In this document: one piece after another, positions 1-9,637 of the stretch
Position numbering within the stretch: the stretch's first letter is position 1
Layout of the letters: every line of letters starts with the position of its first letter
Assembly (NCBI RefSeq): GCF_014696105.1
Contig: NZ_JACJPO010000036.1
Span: 1 to 64,000, forward strand
Origin: Microcoleus sp. FACHB-1515
GTDB taxonomy: Bacteria > Cyanobacteriota > Cyanobacteriia > Elainellales > Elainellaceae
Reading direction: 5' to 3'
Length of the DNA: 64,000 nt
Translations under genes and position numbers: made by a program
The notes under the pieces: generated by a model
Told to the model about the DNA's origin: nothing
Seen by the model: the letters and a program-made list of their open reading frames with translations, nothing else
Database searches by the model: none

Positions 1-112
1 AAGATTTGGGTCGGTCAAGTTTCTGTTTCAATTAGTCACACATTGTCAAACCTTTGCTTTTGCCAAAGCATTTATGTACGGCTACTGTTCATCTCCTATT
101 TAGGATTGCTGT

Positions 113-190
113 ATGTTAAGTCTTTCATCTCGGTTAAAAGCGCTGTTGATGCAGCAGTCTCACCAGCATTCTAACGATGATGGTTTCTGA
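113..190 (+). CDS. possible 25-residue peptide
   Basis: A very short frame starts at ATG 113 with AGGA seven bases upstream and stops just before the 3' end of the converging histidine kinase gene. The peptide begins MLSLSSRLKALLMQQ and ends in a His/Asn/Asp-rich tail. The only support is the ribosome-binding site. The frame is short enough to be chance, so this is a weak call. Confidence 0.2.
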   Translation: MLSLSSRLKALLMQQSHQHSNDDGF

Positions 191-191
191 C

Positions 192-2594
192 TCAATCTAC
201 TGATCGAATGCCTGGGTTCGCAGTTTCGGGACAGTCAGCGATCGCTGCAATCAAATCATTTGCGGTAACGGGCTTCACTAGATATTTTGTAAAGCCTGCG
301 GCGATCGCTGCTGCTTGAGCTTCTTCCGTTGCATAAGCAGTGAGTGCGATCGCCGGAATTTGAAGACCGCTTCTGATTTCGAGTGCTTTCAAGTAGCGCA
401 TCAGAGCATAGCCATCCTGATTGGGTAAGGCAATATCACTAATCAAAAGATTTGGCGTTGTCTGTTCCAATACCTCAATTGCTGCGGCCACTGACTCAAC
501 CGCAAACACTTCTGCACCGCGAGATTGCAGCATTGTACTCAGCCACGATCGAACATCTGCATCATCATCAACAACAAGAATTGATAATCCGTTCAAGACA
601 ACTTCTTGCTGATCTGGAATAGATTGATAACCTAGATCGTGCTGCTCACTATCTTGAATTAGCGGTAGCTGAATGGTGAAGGTTGCGCCTTTTTCCTCAC
701 CCGGACTTTCTGCTTGAATCGTTCCGTTGTGCTGCTCAACAAAGTAGCGGGCGATCGCGAGTCCTAGCCCTAAGCCTGTGTACGATCGAGTGCTGGTACT
801 ATCTCCTTGGCGAAAGCGATCGAACACATGCGGCAAAAAATCCGCCCGAATCCCAATCCCTGTATCAGCAACAGTAATTTGTGCCGAAGATTCTTCTATC
901 TGCTGAAGCTGCACGGTTACTTGCCCTTCTTCAGGTGTAAACTTGACAGCATTTGCAAGTAGATTCCACATCACCTGTTGCAGCCGCTCCGCATCTCCCC
1001 AGACTAAAATGTTAGATGTGGATGTATTGATTGCCAGCTCAAATTGAAGCTGTTTAGCATCAATTCGAGGCCGAACATCTTCCACTGCGGCTGCCACAAT
1101 ATCGATTAAATTCACGATGGTATAATGGAGTCTTAGTTCTCCACGAATGATGCGCGAAATGTCGAGCAAGTCTTCAATGAGTTGAGCTTGTAAGTTAGCA
1201 TTGCGCTCGATTGTTTCTAATGCGATTGCAGTTTTGTCTTCATCTAGCATTCCAGTTCGCAGCATCACAACCCAGCCAGCGATCGCGCTTAAAGGGGTGC
1301 GAAGTTCGTGCGAAACGATGGCGAGAAATTCATCCTTGGCACGATTTGCGGCTTCAGCTTCAGCGCGAGCCGCCTGTTCATTTAACAGTAATTGAGCACG
1401 TTCTTCTTCTGCTCGCTTGCGTTCAGTTACATCCCGCATCACTTCAGAAAAGCCGCGTAGCCGCCCGGTGTCGTCGCGTAGCGCCGTCATCACTTCGTTT
1501 GCCCAGAAACGAGTGCCATCTTTGCGGATATACCAGTGCTCTGCTTGCGATCGACCTTCAATTGCAGCTTTTCTTAATTCTTGTTCGGGAAATCCTTGAG
1601 CAATTAAATCAGGTGGAAAGAATTGGACGAATGACTGGCCTAGGATTTCGGATTCCTGATAGCCCAAAACAACTTCTGAACCGATGTTCCAACTTGCTAC
1701 CCGTCCTTGTGGATCGAGCATAAAAATGGCGTAGTCTTGGACGTTTTCAATCAGCGATCGAAACCGTTCTTCACTCGCCTGCAAAGCATCTTGTGCCTGC
1801 TTGGTTTCTGTATTATCGCGAAGAATCTTTGCGAATCCGCGCAGATTTCTGGCCTCATCCCGTAAGGGTGTGATTACACCATTTGCCCAAAACAAAGAGC
1901 CATCTTTGCGGATATGCCAGCGATCGTCTTCTGCTTGACCTTCAGCGATCGCGATTTGTAATGCTTGATCAGGTCTGCCGTTTTCAATATCTTCAGATGT
2001 GAAAATGCAAGAGAAAGGCTGACCAAGAATTTCTGCTTCTTGATAGCCTAAGATGCGTTCTGCTCCGGTATTCCAACTGACAAAATGCCCTTCGCGATCG
2101 AGCATAAAAATGGCATACTCATGAACACCCTCGATTAATAAGCGAAATCGTTCTTCACTGTCGCGCAGACGTTCTTGATTTTGAAGCAGCAGAGCTTGTC
2201 TTCGTTCGGCTTCGAGTGCATTTAATTCTGCCCATTGCTGTGCCAATTGAACTCTTGCATTGAGCGAACAAATTAGCACAGCTACAAGTACAAAATAAAT
2301 TGTTCTGCCAGAATTGCGAAGATCGATATTTAGCGAATAAGGAGTTGATAAAAACAAATACTCACTAAACAATGTGGTTAGAACGGTGGATGTTAATCCT
2401 GCTCTTAACCCGCCATACCAAGATGCAACGACTACGGCTGCTAGAAAGAATGGATAGATTGTTGGTTGGATTTGCCACCATAAAAGACGAGTCAACAGCA
2501 ATGCTGCGATCGAAGACAAAATAGCAACACCATATCGCTGGAACCGAGTGCGCCGCTGCATCAGCATAATCGTTTTTGAAGCTAAGTACGCCAT
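192..2594 (-). CDS. hybrid sensor histidine kinase (membrane, PAS-PAS-HisKA-HATPase-REC)
   Basis: Membrane-bound sensor kinase of about 800 residues. The N-terminus has a run of hydrophobic segments resembling the KdpD-type DUF4118 four-helix region. Two PAS domains follow, each with a PAC-like tail (KDGSLFWANG and KDGTRFWANE). Then come a HisKA dimerisation domain with the phospho-accepting His in SHELRTP, an HATPase domain with the N box (LLANAVKF) and the G boxes DTGIGI and GLGLGL, and a C-terminal receiver with Asp in LLISDIALP and Lys in YLVKP. The upstream gene, a response regulator, ends at 2582, so the two are probably translationally coupled. ATG 2594 overlaps that gene by 13 bp; ATG 2567 lies just after its stop; a longer start at 2663 is also open. 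None has a clear Shine-Dalgarno. The stimulus is unknown. Confidence 0.93.
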   Translation of the reverse strand: MAYLASKTIMLMQRRTRFQRYGVAILSSIAALLLTRLLWWQIQPTIYPFFLAAVVVASWYGGLRAGLTSTVLTTLFSEYLFLSTPYSLNIDLRNSGRTIYFVLVAVLICSLNARVQLAQQWAELNALEAERRQALLLQNQERLRDSEERFRLLIEGVHEYAIFMLDREGHFVSWNTGAERILGYQEAEILGQPFSCIFTSEDIENGRPDQALQIAIAEGQAEDDRWHIRKDGSLFWANGVITPLRDEARNLRGFAKILRDNTETKQAQDALQASEERFRSLIENVQDYAIFMLDPQGRVASWNIGSEVVLGYQESEILGQSFVQFFPPDLIAQGFPEQELRKAAIEGRSQAEHWYIRKDGTRFWANEVMTALRDDTGRLRGFSEVMRDVTERKRAEEERAQLLLNEQAARAEAEAANRAKDEFLAIVSHELRTPLSAIAGWVVMLRTGMLDEDKTAIALETIERNANLQAQLIEDLLDISRIIRGELRLHYTIVNLIDIVAAAVEDVRPRIDAKQLQFELAINTSTSNILVWGDAERLQQVMWNLLANAVKFTPEEGQVTVQLQQIEESSAQITVADTGIGIRADFLPHVFDRFRQGDSTSTRSYTGLGLGLAIARYFVEQHNGTIQAESPGEEKGATFTIQLPLIQDSEQHDLGYQSIPDQQEVVLNGLSILVVDDDADVRSWLSTMLQSRGAEVFAVESVAAAIEVLEQTTPNLLISDIALPNQDGYALMRYLKALEIRSGLQIPAIALTAYATEEAQAAAIAAGFTKYLVKPVTANDLIAAIADCPETANPGIRSVD

Positions 2595-4441
2595 TGCGAT
2601 CGCGCCAATCGATTCAAGATCCGAGTCAGCAATTTTGCGCCTGCGATCGGTTTTGCAATGCAATCGTCCGCCCCAATTGCAAATAATTGATGGATTCTTT
2701 CTGTATCGCTACCAGAGGTGAGAAACAGAATCGGCAGTCTGCTCCAATTTGGATCAGTCCGAATAACTCGGCACAGATCGATTCCGCTCGAATTCGGCAT
2801 CTCTGCATCTAGAACAAGCAAGTTAGGAAGAAATGTTGTTAAGGCTTTCCAGAATTCTTTCGGATCAATCAGAAGTTTAAGTTGCAAACCCCAAGGTTCT
2901 AGAATGTCCCGAATTTTTCCTAGCGTTTGGCGATCGTCATTCACAATTAAAATTCGAGCTTCTCCAGTTTGGATATACTGTAGTACCTGCACTGCTTGTT
3001 CTAAAACTTGATGAGCGGAAACTGTTTTGAGTAGAAACCTGCGTCCACCTCGCCTTGCCGCTTCAATTCGCTGCTCAAAATTATCGCTCTTTACAATAAC
3101 TAAAACTGGCACAGCAATTCGCTTTGATAGTTCACTCAATAAGGCCATCGTTTGCGAAATTGAGGCAGCATCTAAATCCAGCAGCACTACATCGGAATGC
3201 TCAGCTTGAACAAGATGCAGTGTTTGTTTAACCCATTCGCTTTCAGCAGAAACAAAGACTGATTTAACTGTAATGGGTCGATCGCAGGCAGCATGGATGA
3301 GCGACTGAATCCATTGCTTATCCTTGCTGATAACTGATAGCTGGGGATAAGGCAAATCGATCGCTTCGATCCGACCAGTTTGATTAAGAGATTGCTCTAA
3401 ATTTTGTGCTAACTGATCTACAAGCTGCCGAATTTGCTGTGTTTGATGTGAACTGAAGGGCTGAACTTGCAGGAGGTCTTCGATCGCCTCTGCAAGCTCA
3501 GAAGCAGTGGCAAAGCCAAACGTTCCTAATGCTCCAGCAAAACGATGAGCTTCGTGTACCGCTTGCTCGTACAGTTCAATGCTCAACGTTTCTGCTTCCA
3601 TTGCCTCCACTGCTTGTTTCAGAATGTTTAACCGCGCTTGAATTTGTGTTTTGAAGCTGTCTCTGGCTTTGGTTACTGCCAACAGCGCTTGCCGTTCTTT
3701 TAAGCTGCGTTCAGCCGATGAAAAAGAAAGATCTGGGGAAGAAAATTCAGTTGTATTAGGGCGATCGATCTCCGGCTTTAAGCGATAGCCCAATCCATAA
3801 ACAGTTTCAATTAAATCAGCAGATGCGCCAACTGCTTTAAGCTTTTGACGGAGGTTCTTGATATAGGTTTTAATCGTTGAGGCTTCAGGCTGGTCGTCAA
3901 ATGCCCAAAGGTGTTCGACGATCGCGCTACGGCTAAAGATGCGTTGAGGATTGCGAAGAAATAGCTCTAGCAAACGATGCTCGGTTGAAGTCAAATGTAC
4001 AGGCTGGTTATCATACGTGACCTCAAGCGATCCTGGATCAAGTGATAGCGACGCCCAAGTTAATAGCGGGAAAGAAGCCGTATGACCTCGGCGCAAAACT
4101 GCCCGGATACGAGCGCCCAACTCAGCAAAATCAATAGGTTTAACGACATAATCATCGGCTCCTGCATCTAAACCAATGACTTTATCAGTGCCGCTATCTT
4201 TTGCAGTCAGCAACAGAATCGGCATCTGATAGCCTGCCTGACGCAGTTGCCGACATAAGCTGACTCCATCGAGTTTGGGCAGCATGACATCAAGCAAGAT
4301 TAAATCGTAGGCAGTGGCGATCGCAAATTGCCATCCAATTTCTCCATCGGGTGCAACATCAACGGCGTAGTGCTGTTGGCTCAAAACATTTGCTACCTTT
4401 TGAGCAAGCAGTTCATCATCTTCAACCGTCAAAATTCTCAT
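2582..4441 (-). CDS. multi-domain response regulator (REC-winged helix-HPT-REC-REC)
   Basis: The N-terminus is an OmpR-type regulator: a receiver with Asp51 in LILLDVMLP and Lys in YVVKP, then a winged-helix DNA-binding domain at about 127-222. Unlike a normal OmpR protein it continues with an HPT-like helical domain (about 260-355, candidate His in AHRFAGALGTFGF) and two further receiver-like domains (about 369-485 and 492-610), the last with LLVLDAEMP and CIAKP. It could therefore accept phosphate, pass it on, and bind DNA. The next gene, a hybrid kinase with its own receiver, overlaps its end, so the two probably form one phosphorelay. It lies divergent to the lone receiver at 4749. I recall the REC-wHTH-HPT-REC arrangement from cyanobacteria, but not the target genes. 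Confidence 0.92.
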   Translation of the reverse strand: MRILTVEDDELLAQKVANVLSQQHYAVDVAPDGEIGWQFAIATAYDLILLDVMLPKLDGVSLCRQLRQAGYQMPILLLTAKDSGTDKVIGLDAGADDYVVKPIDFAELGARIRAVLRRGHTASFPLLTWASLSLDPGSLEVTYDNQPVHLTSTEHRLLELFLRNPQRIFSRSAIVEHLWAFDDQPEASTIKTYIKNLRQKLKAVGASADLIETVYGLGYRLKPEIDRPNTTEFSSPDLSFSSAERSLKERQALLAVTKARDSFKTQIQARLNILKQAVEAMEAETLSIELYEQAVHEAHRFAGALGTFGFATASELAEAIEDLLQVQPFSSHQTQQIRQLVDQLAQNLEQSLNQTGRIEAIDLPYPQLSVISKDKQWIQSLIHAACDRPITVKSVFVSAESEWVKQTLHLVQAEHSDVVLLDLDAASISQTMALLSELSKRIAVPVLVIVKSDNFEQRIEAARRGGRRFLLKTVSAHQVLEQAVQVLQYIQTGEARILIVNDDRQTLGKIRDILEPWGLQLKLLIDPKEFWKALTTFLPNLLVLDAEMPNSSGIDLCRVIRTDPNWSRLPILFLTSGSDTERIHQLFAIGADDCIAKPIAGAKLLTRILNRLARSQWRT

Positions 4442-4748
4442 TGCTCAACTCCTCACTCAGAATTGCACTGCTTGAATAGCCCGACAAACAATTCGGAATG
4501 AATGGGAACGCGATTCCAACACTTTTGCAAGAAGTCTATCGGTTTGAAATATTTTATTAAGATTATTTTCACATAGATGAAGATGCATTATATCTGACTT
4601 AAGACGTAGGCAAGCCGAAATGAATTGAGCTTGAGAGCTTCATCAAATCTCAAAAGCTGGGTGTTAAATTACACTTAATTTAAGTTTGGATACGGGCACT
4701 GAGTAGAGAGTATTAATCTAGGCTGAGTCAAAAATTTGCAGGAACATC
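4442..4748. other. divergent intergenic region of the signalling cluster
   Basis: An AT-rich 307-bp gap between two divergent signalling genes. It must hold the promoters for both. I see no convincing palindrome, riboswitch or RNA gene. AGGA lies nine bases before ATG 4749. Confidence 0.5.
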
Positions 4749-5132
4749 ATGATTAGGAAAATATTGGTTGTTGATGATGAGGCTGATTTAAGAAACCTGG
4801 TGCAAACTTGCCTAGAGATTATGGGGGGATGGCAAGTGGTGACAGCAGGCTCAGGAGAAAAAGCCTTACAAGAAGCTCAAAATCGTCAGCTTGACCTTAT
4901 TCTTCTCGATCTGATGATGCCCAAAATGGATGGGCTAGCAATTCTAGAGCAACTGCGATCGAATGAAAAAACTAGACAAATTCCTATCGTATTACTGACT
5001 GCAAAAGGACGATCGATTGAATCTGCCCAGTTCGAGCAATTTAACGTATTGGGGATGATTAGAAAGCCTTTCAACCCAGTTCAGCTAGCTGATCAAATTG
5101 AAGCGTTGCTGAGCAATATTCGTAAAGCATGA
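4749..5132 (+). CDS. single-domain response regulator (CheY/PatA-type receiver)
   Basis: A 127-residue stand-alone receiver. The acidic pair is Asp9-Asp10, the phosphorylation site is Asp54 in LILLDLMMP, Thr lies in VLLTAKG and the conserved Lys in MIRKPFNP. There is no output domain, so it must act by binding a partner or passing phosphate on. It starts at ATG 4749 with AGGA nine bases upstream and is divergent from the kinase/regulator pair. By position it may exchange phosphate with them, but this is inference. Confidence 0.92.
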   Translation: MIRKILVVDDEADLRNLVQTCLEIMGGWQVVTAGSGEKALQEAQNRQLDLILLDLMMPKMDGLAILEQLRSNEKTRQIPIVLLTAKGRSIESAQFEQFNVLGMIRKPFNPVQLADQIEALLSNIRKA

Positions 5133-5164
5133 ATTGCACGAAGGTAAATACAGTTCTCTCCAGT

Positions 5165-5356
5165 TTAGTGAAGTACAAACGACACTTGAGCAAACGCATC
5201 CTGGAGGGTTTGGGCTAAAGCTTGATAAGTCTCGCGCCAAATAGAGCGCATGTCGCGTGAGTTTCCAAACTGGCAAACGGTCTTTCGCAACTGGCGCATA
5301 GAAATGATCGAATTCAAAGTTAATTTCAGGCCGATTCGATCGCTACTCCAAACCAT
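5165..5356 (-). CDS. possible small hypothetical protein after ispF
   Basis: A 63-codon frame whose ATG overlaps the end of ispF by 14 bp, as in translationally coupled genes. The C-terminal half ([20 protein letters not shown]) reads like an amphipathic helix of a real protein; the rest is unremarkable. It could be a small gene or the remnant of one. I do not recognise a family. Confidence 0.28.
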   Translation of the reverse strand: MVWSSDRIGLKLTLNSIISMRQLRKTVCQFGNSRDMRSIWRETYQALAQTLQDAFAQVSFVLH

Positions 5357-5828
5357 TCAGCAGCACAACCGCATAAGCAGCGATTCCTTCTTCACGCCCA
5401 ACCGCATCGAGTTTTTCATTCGTGGTGGCTTTCACGCCCACCCGATCGGCAGCGAGGTGGAGCGCAGTCGCTAGTCGATCGCGCATGGCGGCAATGTGCG
5501 GCTTCAGCTTCGGACGTTCCGCCACAATGACGGCATCAATATTGTTAATCTGCCAGCCTTTCGATCGAATCAGTTCATGCACCTGTTCCAACAGCACAAT
5601 GCTGTCTGCACCTTTCCACTGGGGATCGGTCGGCGGAAAGTAGTGGCCGATGTCGCCCAAGCTCAACGCGCCCAGCAGCGCGTCCATGATCGCATGGGTC
5701 AAAACATCCGCATCGCTGTGACCGAGCAGGCCAAGTTCATGCTCGATCGCCACGCCGCCGAGAATGAGCGGGCGATCGGGCACCAAGCGGTGGATATCGT
5801 AGCCGTTGCCGATTCGGAGTGCCGTCAT
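5343..5828 (-). CDS. ispF: 2-C-methyl-D-erythritol 2,4-cyclodiphosphate synthase
   Basis: IspF converts CDP-methylerythritol 2-phosphate to methylerythritol cyclodiphosphate in the MEP isoprenoid pathway, which feeds carotenoids, phytol and quinones. The protein is 161 residues, normal for the family, from ATG 5828. Metal ligands are visible in GNGYDIHRL (Asp11, His13) and the nearby [10 protein letters not shown]; the conserved [18 protein letters not shown] stretch near the C-terminus is also present. Four codons of upstream DNA are shared with no other gene. It runs in the same direction as the glycosyltransferase gene behind it. Confidence 0.97.
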   Translation of the reverse strand: MTALRIGNGYDIHRLVPDRPLILGGVAIEHELGLLGHSDADVLTHAIMDALLGALSLGDIGHYFPPTDPQWKGADSIVLLEQVHELIRSKGWQINNIDAVIVAERPKLKPHIAAMRDRLATALHLAADRVGVKATTNEKLDAVGREEGIAAYAVVLLNGLE

Positions 5829-5879
5829 GAGCAGTTGATAGAAAATAAAGTGCAAAATTGAGCGATCGCTAATTCCTCT

Positions 5880-7424
5880 CTATTCTCTCCGTAGTCGCCA
5901 CAGGGAAAAAGTCCGCGTGGTGGGGCGAAAGAACGGAATGGCGCGGTAGCGATGGCGGCGATAGATGCGGCGGAAATAGCCGCGATCGCCATCGAGGACA
6001 AACACATCGCTAAATCCGCTAGGGATCGGTTGGGCGCGAAATTCCGGCAATAGCTGGAGTGAAACCTGCGAATCAAATAGACGGCTGAGGGAGAGCATTC
6101 CGATCGCGCGGCTGCGATCGACAATTACCAGCGGTTGTTCCGTGCGGTTGATGATTTGAGCAATCACCGGATAGCTGCCGCTGCGTTCGAGACTTTTGAC
6201 CCACCAAACGGTCGCCTGACTGCTGATGATCAAGCTGAGTACGCCCGCCAAGGTCAAGCTCAGCAGGGCAGTTCGCCCCAACTTGAACCAGCGTCCGGTC
6301 AGATGCATGGCAAGAAAATGGGCAACGGCAAGTTCGATCGCCAAATAGCATGGAATCAGGTAGCGCAGTGCGCCCGATCGCCTGCCGCCCAACAGCAAAT
6401 CCGGCAGCAGCAGTGGCAAAACGGTTCCGGCCAGCAGAGCCAGCAGAAAAATCGCGCTCGGACGATATCGCCGCACCAGCCAAATGAAGACAAACAGCAC
6501 GATCGCCAGCAGCGCATAGTTGGTGTCTTCGATATCGACATAGTTAAAGTCGATATCGAGAAAGACACGATTGAGATTGGTCAGCCAGCGCTCCAGCAGC
6601 GAACCGATCGACATTTCTGCGCGGACGCCTTCGGTTGTGGTGTGAATCTGTTCGAGGTTGTTAAGAATCACCAGCAGCCAGGGCGTGAACAGCACAAGTC
6701 CACCGATCGCAGCCAGCACAAACGGCCAAACCGCCTGCCAGCGTCGCGCCAGCAGCAGATAGAGGCCATGTGCGATCGTCACCAGTCCGCCCAAGATGTG
6801 CGTGTAGAGTCCCAGGGCGACGGTGAGGGCATAGAGCAGCCAGATCGATCGCGTGTTCAGCCGTAGGGCACGCAGGAATGTGGCGCAGGAGAGCAGAATC
6901 ACAACTGTCCACAGCGCGTATTCGCGGGCTTCTTGGGCATAGAGGACTTGGAACGGGGCAACGGCAGCGATCGCAACGGCCACCCAGCCCGTCAGCGGCG
7001 CGGCAAATAGTTCCACGCAAAGCCAGTAGATGCAGGGAAAGACGAGCAGGCTAGTGACGGCGGGAAAGCTTCGCATGGCGGCGATCGAACTGCCGAAGAT
7101 GCTGGCCCACAGTCGCGCCAGCAAATAATAGAGCGGCGGATGTTCGGCGTTTCCCTTCAGCGCGTCGAGTGTGTCGTCCCAGCCTTTGTCGGGAGCGGAC
7201 TGCTGAAATTGCAGCAGGTCGGAAGCGGGAACGACTTGTCCTCGGAAGTGGTCTTCCAGTTGGCTGCGGGTGTGGCCGAAAATTCGCAGTGAGGTTAGGG
7301 TTTCGTCGTACCAGTACACTTTGCGATCGAGATGGACAAATCGCAACGTGATTCCCACAATAAGCAGCGCGATCGCGAGCGTTTTCATCCATCGGGGCTT
7401 GCCGTCCCACTGCCAAGTCTGCAT
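5880..7424 (-). CDS. GT39/ArnT-like membrane glycosyltransferase
   Basis: A polytopic membrane protein of 514 residues with about ten hydrophobic segments. The first loop carries the acidic pair of the PMT/ArnT superfamily in VYWYDETL (Asp40-Glu41). Such enzymes transfer a sugar from a polyprenyl-phosphate carrier to an acceptor outside the membrane; donor and acceptor are not predictable here. ATG 7424 (MQTWQWDGK) was chosen over the longer frame from 7475, whose first residues look non-coding. It follows the 7479 gene closely on the same strand and may be co-transcribed with it. Confidence 0.85.
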   Translation of the reverse strand: MQTWQWDGKPRWMKTLAIALLIVGITLRFVHLDRKVYWYDETLTSLRIFGHTRSQLEDHFRGQVVPASDLLQFQQSAPDKGWDDTLDALKGNAEHPPLYYLLARLWASIFGSSIAAMRSFPAVTSLLVFPCIYWLCVELFAAPLTGWVAVAIAAVAPFQVLYAQEAREYALWTVVILLSCATFLRALRLNTRSIWLLYALTVALGLYTHILGGLVTIAHGLYLLLARRWQAVWPFVLAAIGGLVLFTPWLLVILNNLEQIHTTTEGVRAEMSIGSLLERWLTNLNRVFLDIDFNYVDIEDTNYALLAIVLFVFIWLVRRYRPSAIFLLALLAGTVLPLLLPDLLLGGRRSGALRYLIPCYLAIELAVAHFLAMHLTGRWFKLGRTALLSLTLAGVLSLIISSQATVWWVKSLERSGSYPVIAQIINRTEQPLVIVDRSRAIGMLSLSRLFDSQVSLQLLPEFRAQPIPSGFSDVFVLDGDRGYFRRIYRRHRYRAIPFFRPTTRTFSLWRLRRE

Positions 7425-7478
7425 GTTCGTAGCGCGATCGTCCCTCCCGATTCTACAGCGCGGCGGGATGCACAACGA

Positions 7479-8003
7479 TTAGCTGTAGGACAAGCTTTGC
7501 AGCAAAAATGGCGCATCCGAGGAGAACACGATGCGCGAGAGTCCTTCCATTTCGATCGCCAATGTGTGCCAGGGAAAAGCGGCGATGGTTTCGCCTCCGG
7601 TGGGCAACTCGGCGGAATGCTGCAAGCGCGGCTCTGTGCGCTCGTGGGCCACAACGTTGCTGTGGCGATCGAATCCAGTCATGCGAATTTGTCTAGCGCC
7701 GTTGACAATCGCCACAATGCGCCAAACTGGACGCTCGAACGTGATTTCGATCGGAACGTTTCCGGCTTCGGGCATCAGCGCGATCGCATCGACGGGCGGC
7801 TGAAACGCAGAGTTTGAAGGATGAATGGCGATCGCACCTTGAACTCGCATTCCCAAATGCTGATACTGCTCGCTCACCGACTCAAACAAGGTCAATTCAT
7901 CAAACACAAGATCGGTGAAGCTACGCGACTGGACGGGGGGCAACGATCGATCAGCTTTTGGAGGCTGGGAGGTACACATCATGGGAACGACCAACAGCGA
8001 CAA
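7479..8003 (-). CDS. hypothetical protein
   Basis: A protein of up to 174 residues that I do not recognise. It alternates short beta-strand-like segments (VPIEITFERPVWRIVAIVNG) with polar loops and has no clear membrane helix or catalytic motif, suggesting a small beta-sandwich. The first codon of the long frame is TTG 8003; ATG codons at 7982 and 7979 are alternatives. With the longer start the N-terminus (SLLVVPMMCTS) faintly resembles a lipoprotein signal but is too short to be convincing. It sits 54 bp upstream of the glycosyltransferase gene. Confidence 0.65.
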   Translation of the reverse strand: MSLLVVPMMCTSQPPKADRSLPPVQSRSFTDLVFDELTLFESVSEQYQHLGMRVQGAIAIHPSNSAFQPPVDAIALMPEAGNVPIEITFERPVWRIVAIVNGARQIRMTGFDRHSNVVAHERTEPRLQHSAELPTGGETIAAFPWHTLAIEMEGLSRIVFSSDAPFLLQSLSYS

Positions 8004-8205
8004 GGAATGAATGGTCTATTGATTTACTGCAAATGCATACAGAACTGGTCAGAAAAATTTCGCAGTAAGTTCCAATCGCTGTGCCAGTTCTATGATTGGT
8101 TTTACCAAGCGATCGTGAAATTTCCGGGCAAGTACAGATACGCCAGCGATCGCCACATTTGACAAATCACAATACTCAGATTGGTCGGGGCGGTTCGCAA
8201 TCGGC

Positions 8206-8784
8206 CTACCGAAATTTGCACGGTTGCTCGATCGCCTGCCGCAGTAGCTTTCGGTAGGCCGAATTGTCGATCATCACTGCGCCAAATCGCTCTAGATGCG
8301 GATTGGTCATCTGCGCGTCGAACAACAAAAATTGGCGCGATCGCAGCCGTTCAACCAGCTTGACCATTGCTACTTTGGAGCCGTCGGGAATGCGGTAGAA
8401 CATCGACTCGCCAATGAATGCGCCGCCGATCGCAATTCCCAAAATGCCGCCCGCCAGTTCGTCGCCCTGCCAAGTTTCAAAGCTGTGTGCCCAGCCTGCC
8501 TGATGCAGCGCTAGATAAATTTCCTGTAGCTCTCCGGAAATCCAAGTTGTTTCGCGATCGGCACATCCGGCCACCACGTCGGCAAAGGCGCGATCGATCG
8601 CAACGGTGAACCGATCTTGATTCAAAATCCGCTGAAGCGATCGCGGATAGCGAAATCGATCGTCGAGTGGAATGATGGCTCGTTCACGGCTGGAATACCA
8701 GTCCAGTTTGCCGTTGCGATCGTTCGCCATCAAGAAATAGCCTTGGGCATAGCCAGAGACGATCGCGCTGATCTCAAAATTCAT
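8206..8784 (-). CDS. aat: leucyl/phenylalanyl-tRNA--protein transferase
   Basis: Aat transfers Leu or Phe from aminoacyl-tRNA to proteins with N-terminal Lys or Arg, marking them for ClpS/ClpAP under the N-end rule. The 192-residue protein has the family core: [17 protein letters not shown], then [43 protein letters not shown], and [17 protein letters not shown]. It starts at ATG 8784 and appears monocistronic, divergent from the small gene at 8857. Confidence 0.95.
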   Translation of the reverse strand: MNFEISAIVSGYAQGYFLMANDRNGKLDWYSSRERAIIPLDDRFRYPRSLQRILNQDRFTVAIDRAFADVVAGCADRETTWISGELQEIYLALHQAGWAHSFETWQGDELAGGILGIAIGGAFIGESMFYRIPDGSKVAMVKLVERLRSRQFLLFDAQMTNPHLERFGAVMIDNSAYRKLLRQAIEQPCKFR

Positions 8785-8856
8785 GTCGCTCTACACGCTC
8801 CGCCCCGCACACGGTAGGCTGATAATCAGTCTTGTGTTTTTCGCTGGGAGGATTCG

Positions 8857-9186
8857 ATGGCTGAACCCATTCCCCCAATCACGCTGCCGCCTGCCAAAGA
8901 TGCGATCCAAGAAGGCGAATGGCTCAGGCAGGCGTTGCAGAACTGGCTCGATCGAGAATTCATTCCCGAAGCAGTGAATGCCGACATTGCACAGCGGGCG
9001 GCTCAGGTGTTTGTGCGCCAACGCTTTGAAGGTGAGAACGACGTAGGCTCGCTGGTCATTGCCATTCTCACCGAAATGCAAGCGTTTGATTTTTCTCGCA
9101 GTTTCTACAGCGAATTTGCCGTTGCCAACGCCGTCAGCGATCTATTGCTTGACAGCTTGGGCATCGATCGCTGCTGCGGCCAATAA
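8857..9186 (+). CDS. conserved-looking small hypothetical protein
   Basis: A soluble, mainly helical protein of 109 residues with a Pro-rich start (AEPIPPITLPPAKDA). Its composition and codon use match neighbouring genes, and GGAGG lies just upstream of ATG 8857. It ends in a Cys pair (DRCCGQ). I do not recognise a domain. It converges on rpsN with only nine bases between stops. Confidence 0.75.
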   Translation: MAEPIPPITLPPAKDAIQEGEWLRQALQNWLDREFIPEAVNADIAQRAAQVFVRQRFEGENDVGSLVIAILTEMQAFDFSRSFYSEFAVANAVSDLLLDSLGIDRCCGQ

Positions 9187-9195
9187 TTCGGATGG

Positions 9196-9498
9196 CTACC
9201 AGCTTGACTTGACGACGCCCGGAAGCAAGCCTTGGTGTGCCATTTCGCGCATGACGTGACGCGACAGCCCAAAATCACGATACACTCCGCGCGGGCGTCC
9301 GGTCATCCAGCAGCGATTGTGGTGGCGCACACGAGCGCTGTTGCGCGGTAGCTGCTGAATTTGCCGATGGATGTTGAATTTTTCTTGCGGCGTGGCGGCA
9401 GCGTCAAACTGCTCCTGCAAGGCCGATCGCTTCTCTGCATATTTGGCGATCATCTTTTCGCGCTTTTTCTCGCGCTCGATCATGCTCTTCTTTGCCAT
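9196..9498 (-). CDS. rpsN: 30S ribosomal protein S14
   Basis: A 100-residue S14, starting [13 protein letters not shown]. This is the long form without the two CxxC zinc pairs. The C-terminal half has the typical RNA-binding stretches [14 protein letters not shown] and [17 protein letters not shown] and ends VVKSSW. As is usual in cyanobacteria the gene is alone, outside the large ribosomal-protein clusters. ATG 9498 was chosen because family members start there; the frame is open ten codons further upstream. Confidence 0.98.
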   Translation of the reverse strand: MAKKSMIEREKKREKMIAKYAEKRSALQEQFDAAATPQEKFNIHRQIQQLPRNSARVRHHNRCWMTGRPRGVYRDFGLSRHVMREMAHQGLLPGVVKSSW

Positions 9499-9637
9499 GA
9501 ATAACCCATTCTTCGATGAAGACAGCATTTTCTATCGTACACGCGATCGCTTGAATTGGAGAAAAAAGCGATCGATTTGAGCACAACTCATCTAGACAGC
9601 GGCTCGCAATTTTTCGCAGGCCGACTACAATTTGCCA

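Noticed and set aside
6135-6866. 243-codon frame opposite the GT39-like gene
   Set aside because: Gln/Arg-rich antisense shadow of a membrane protein gene with no known motif.
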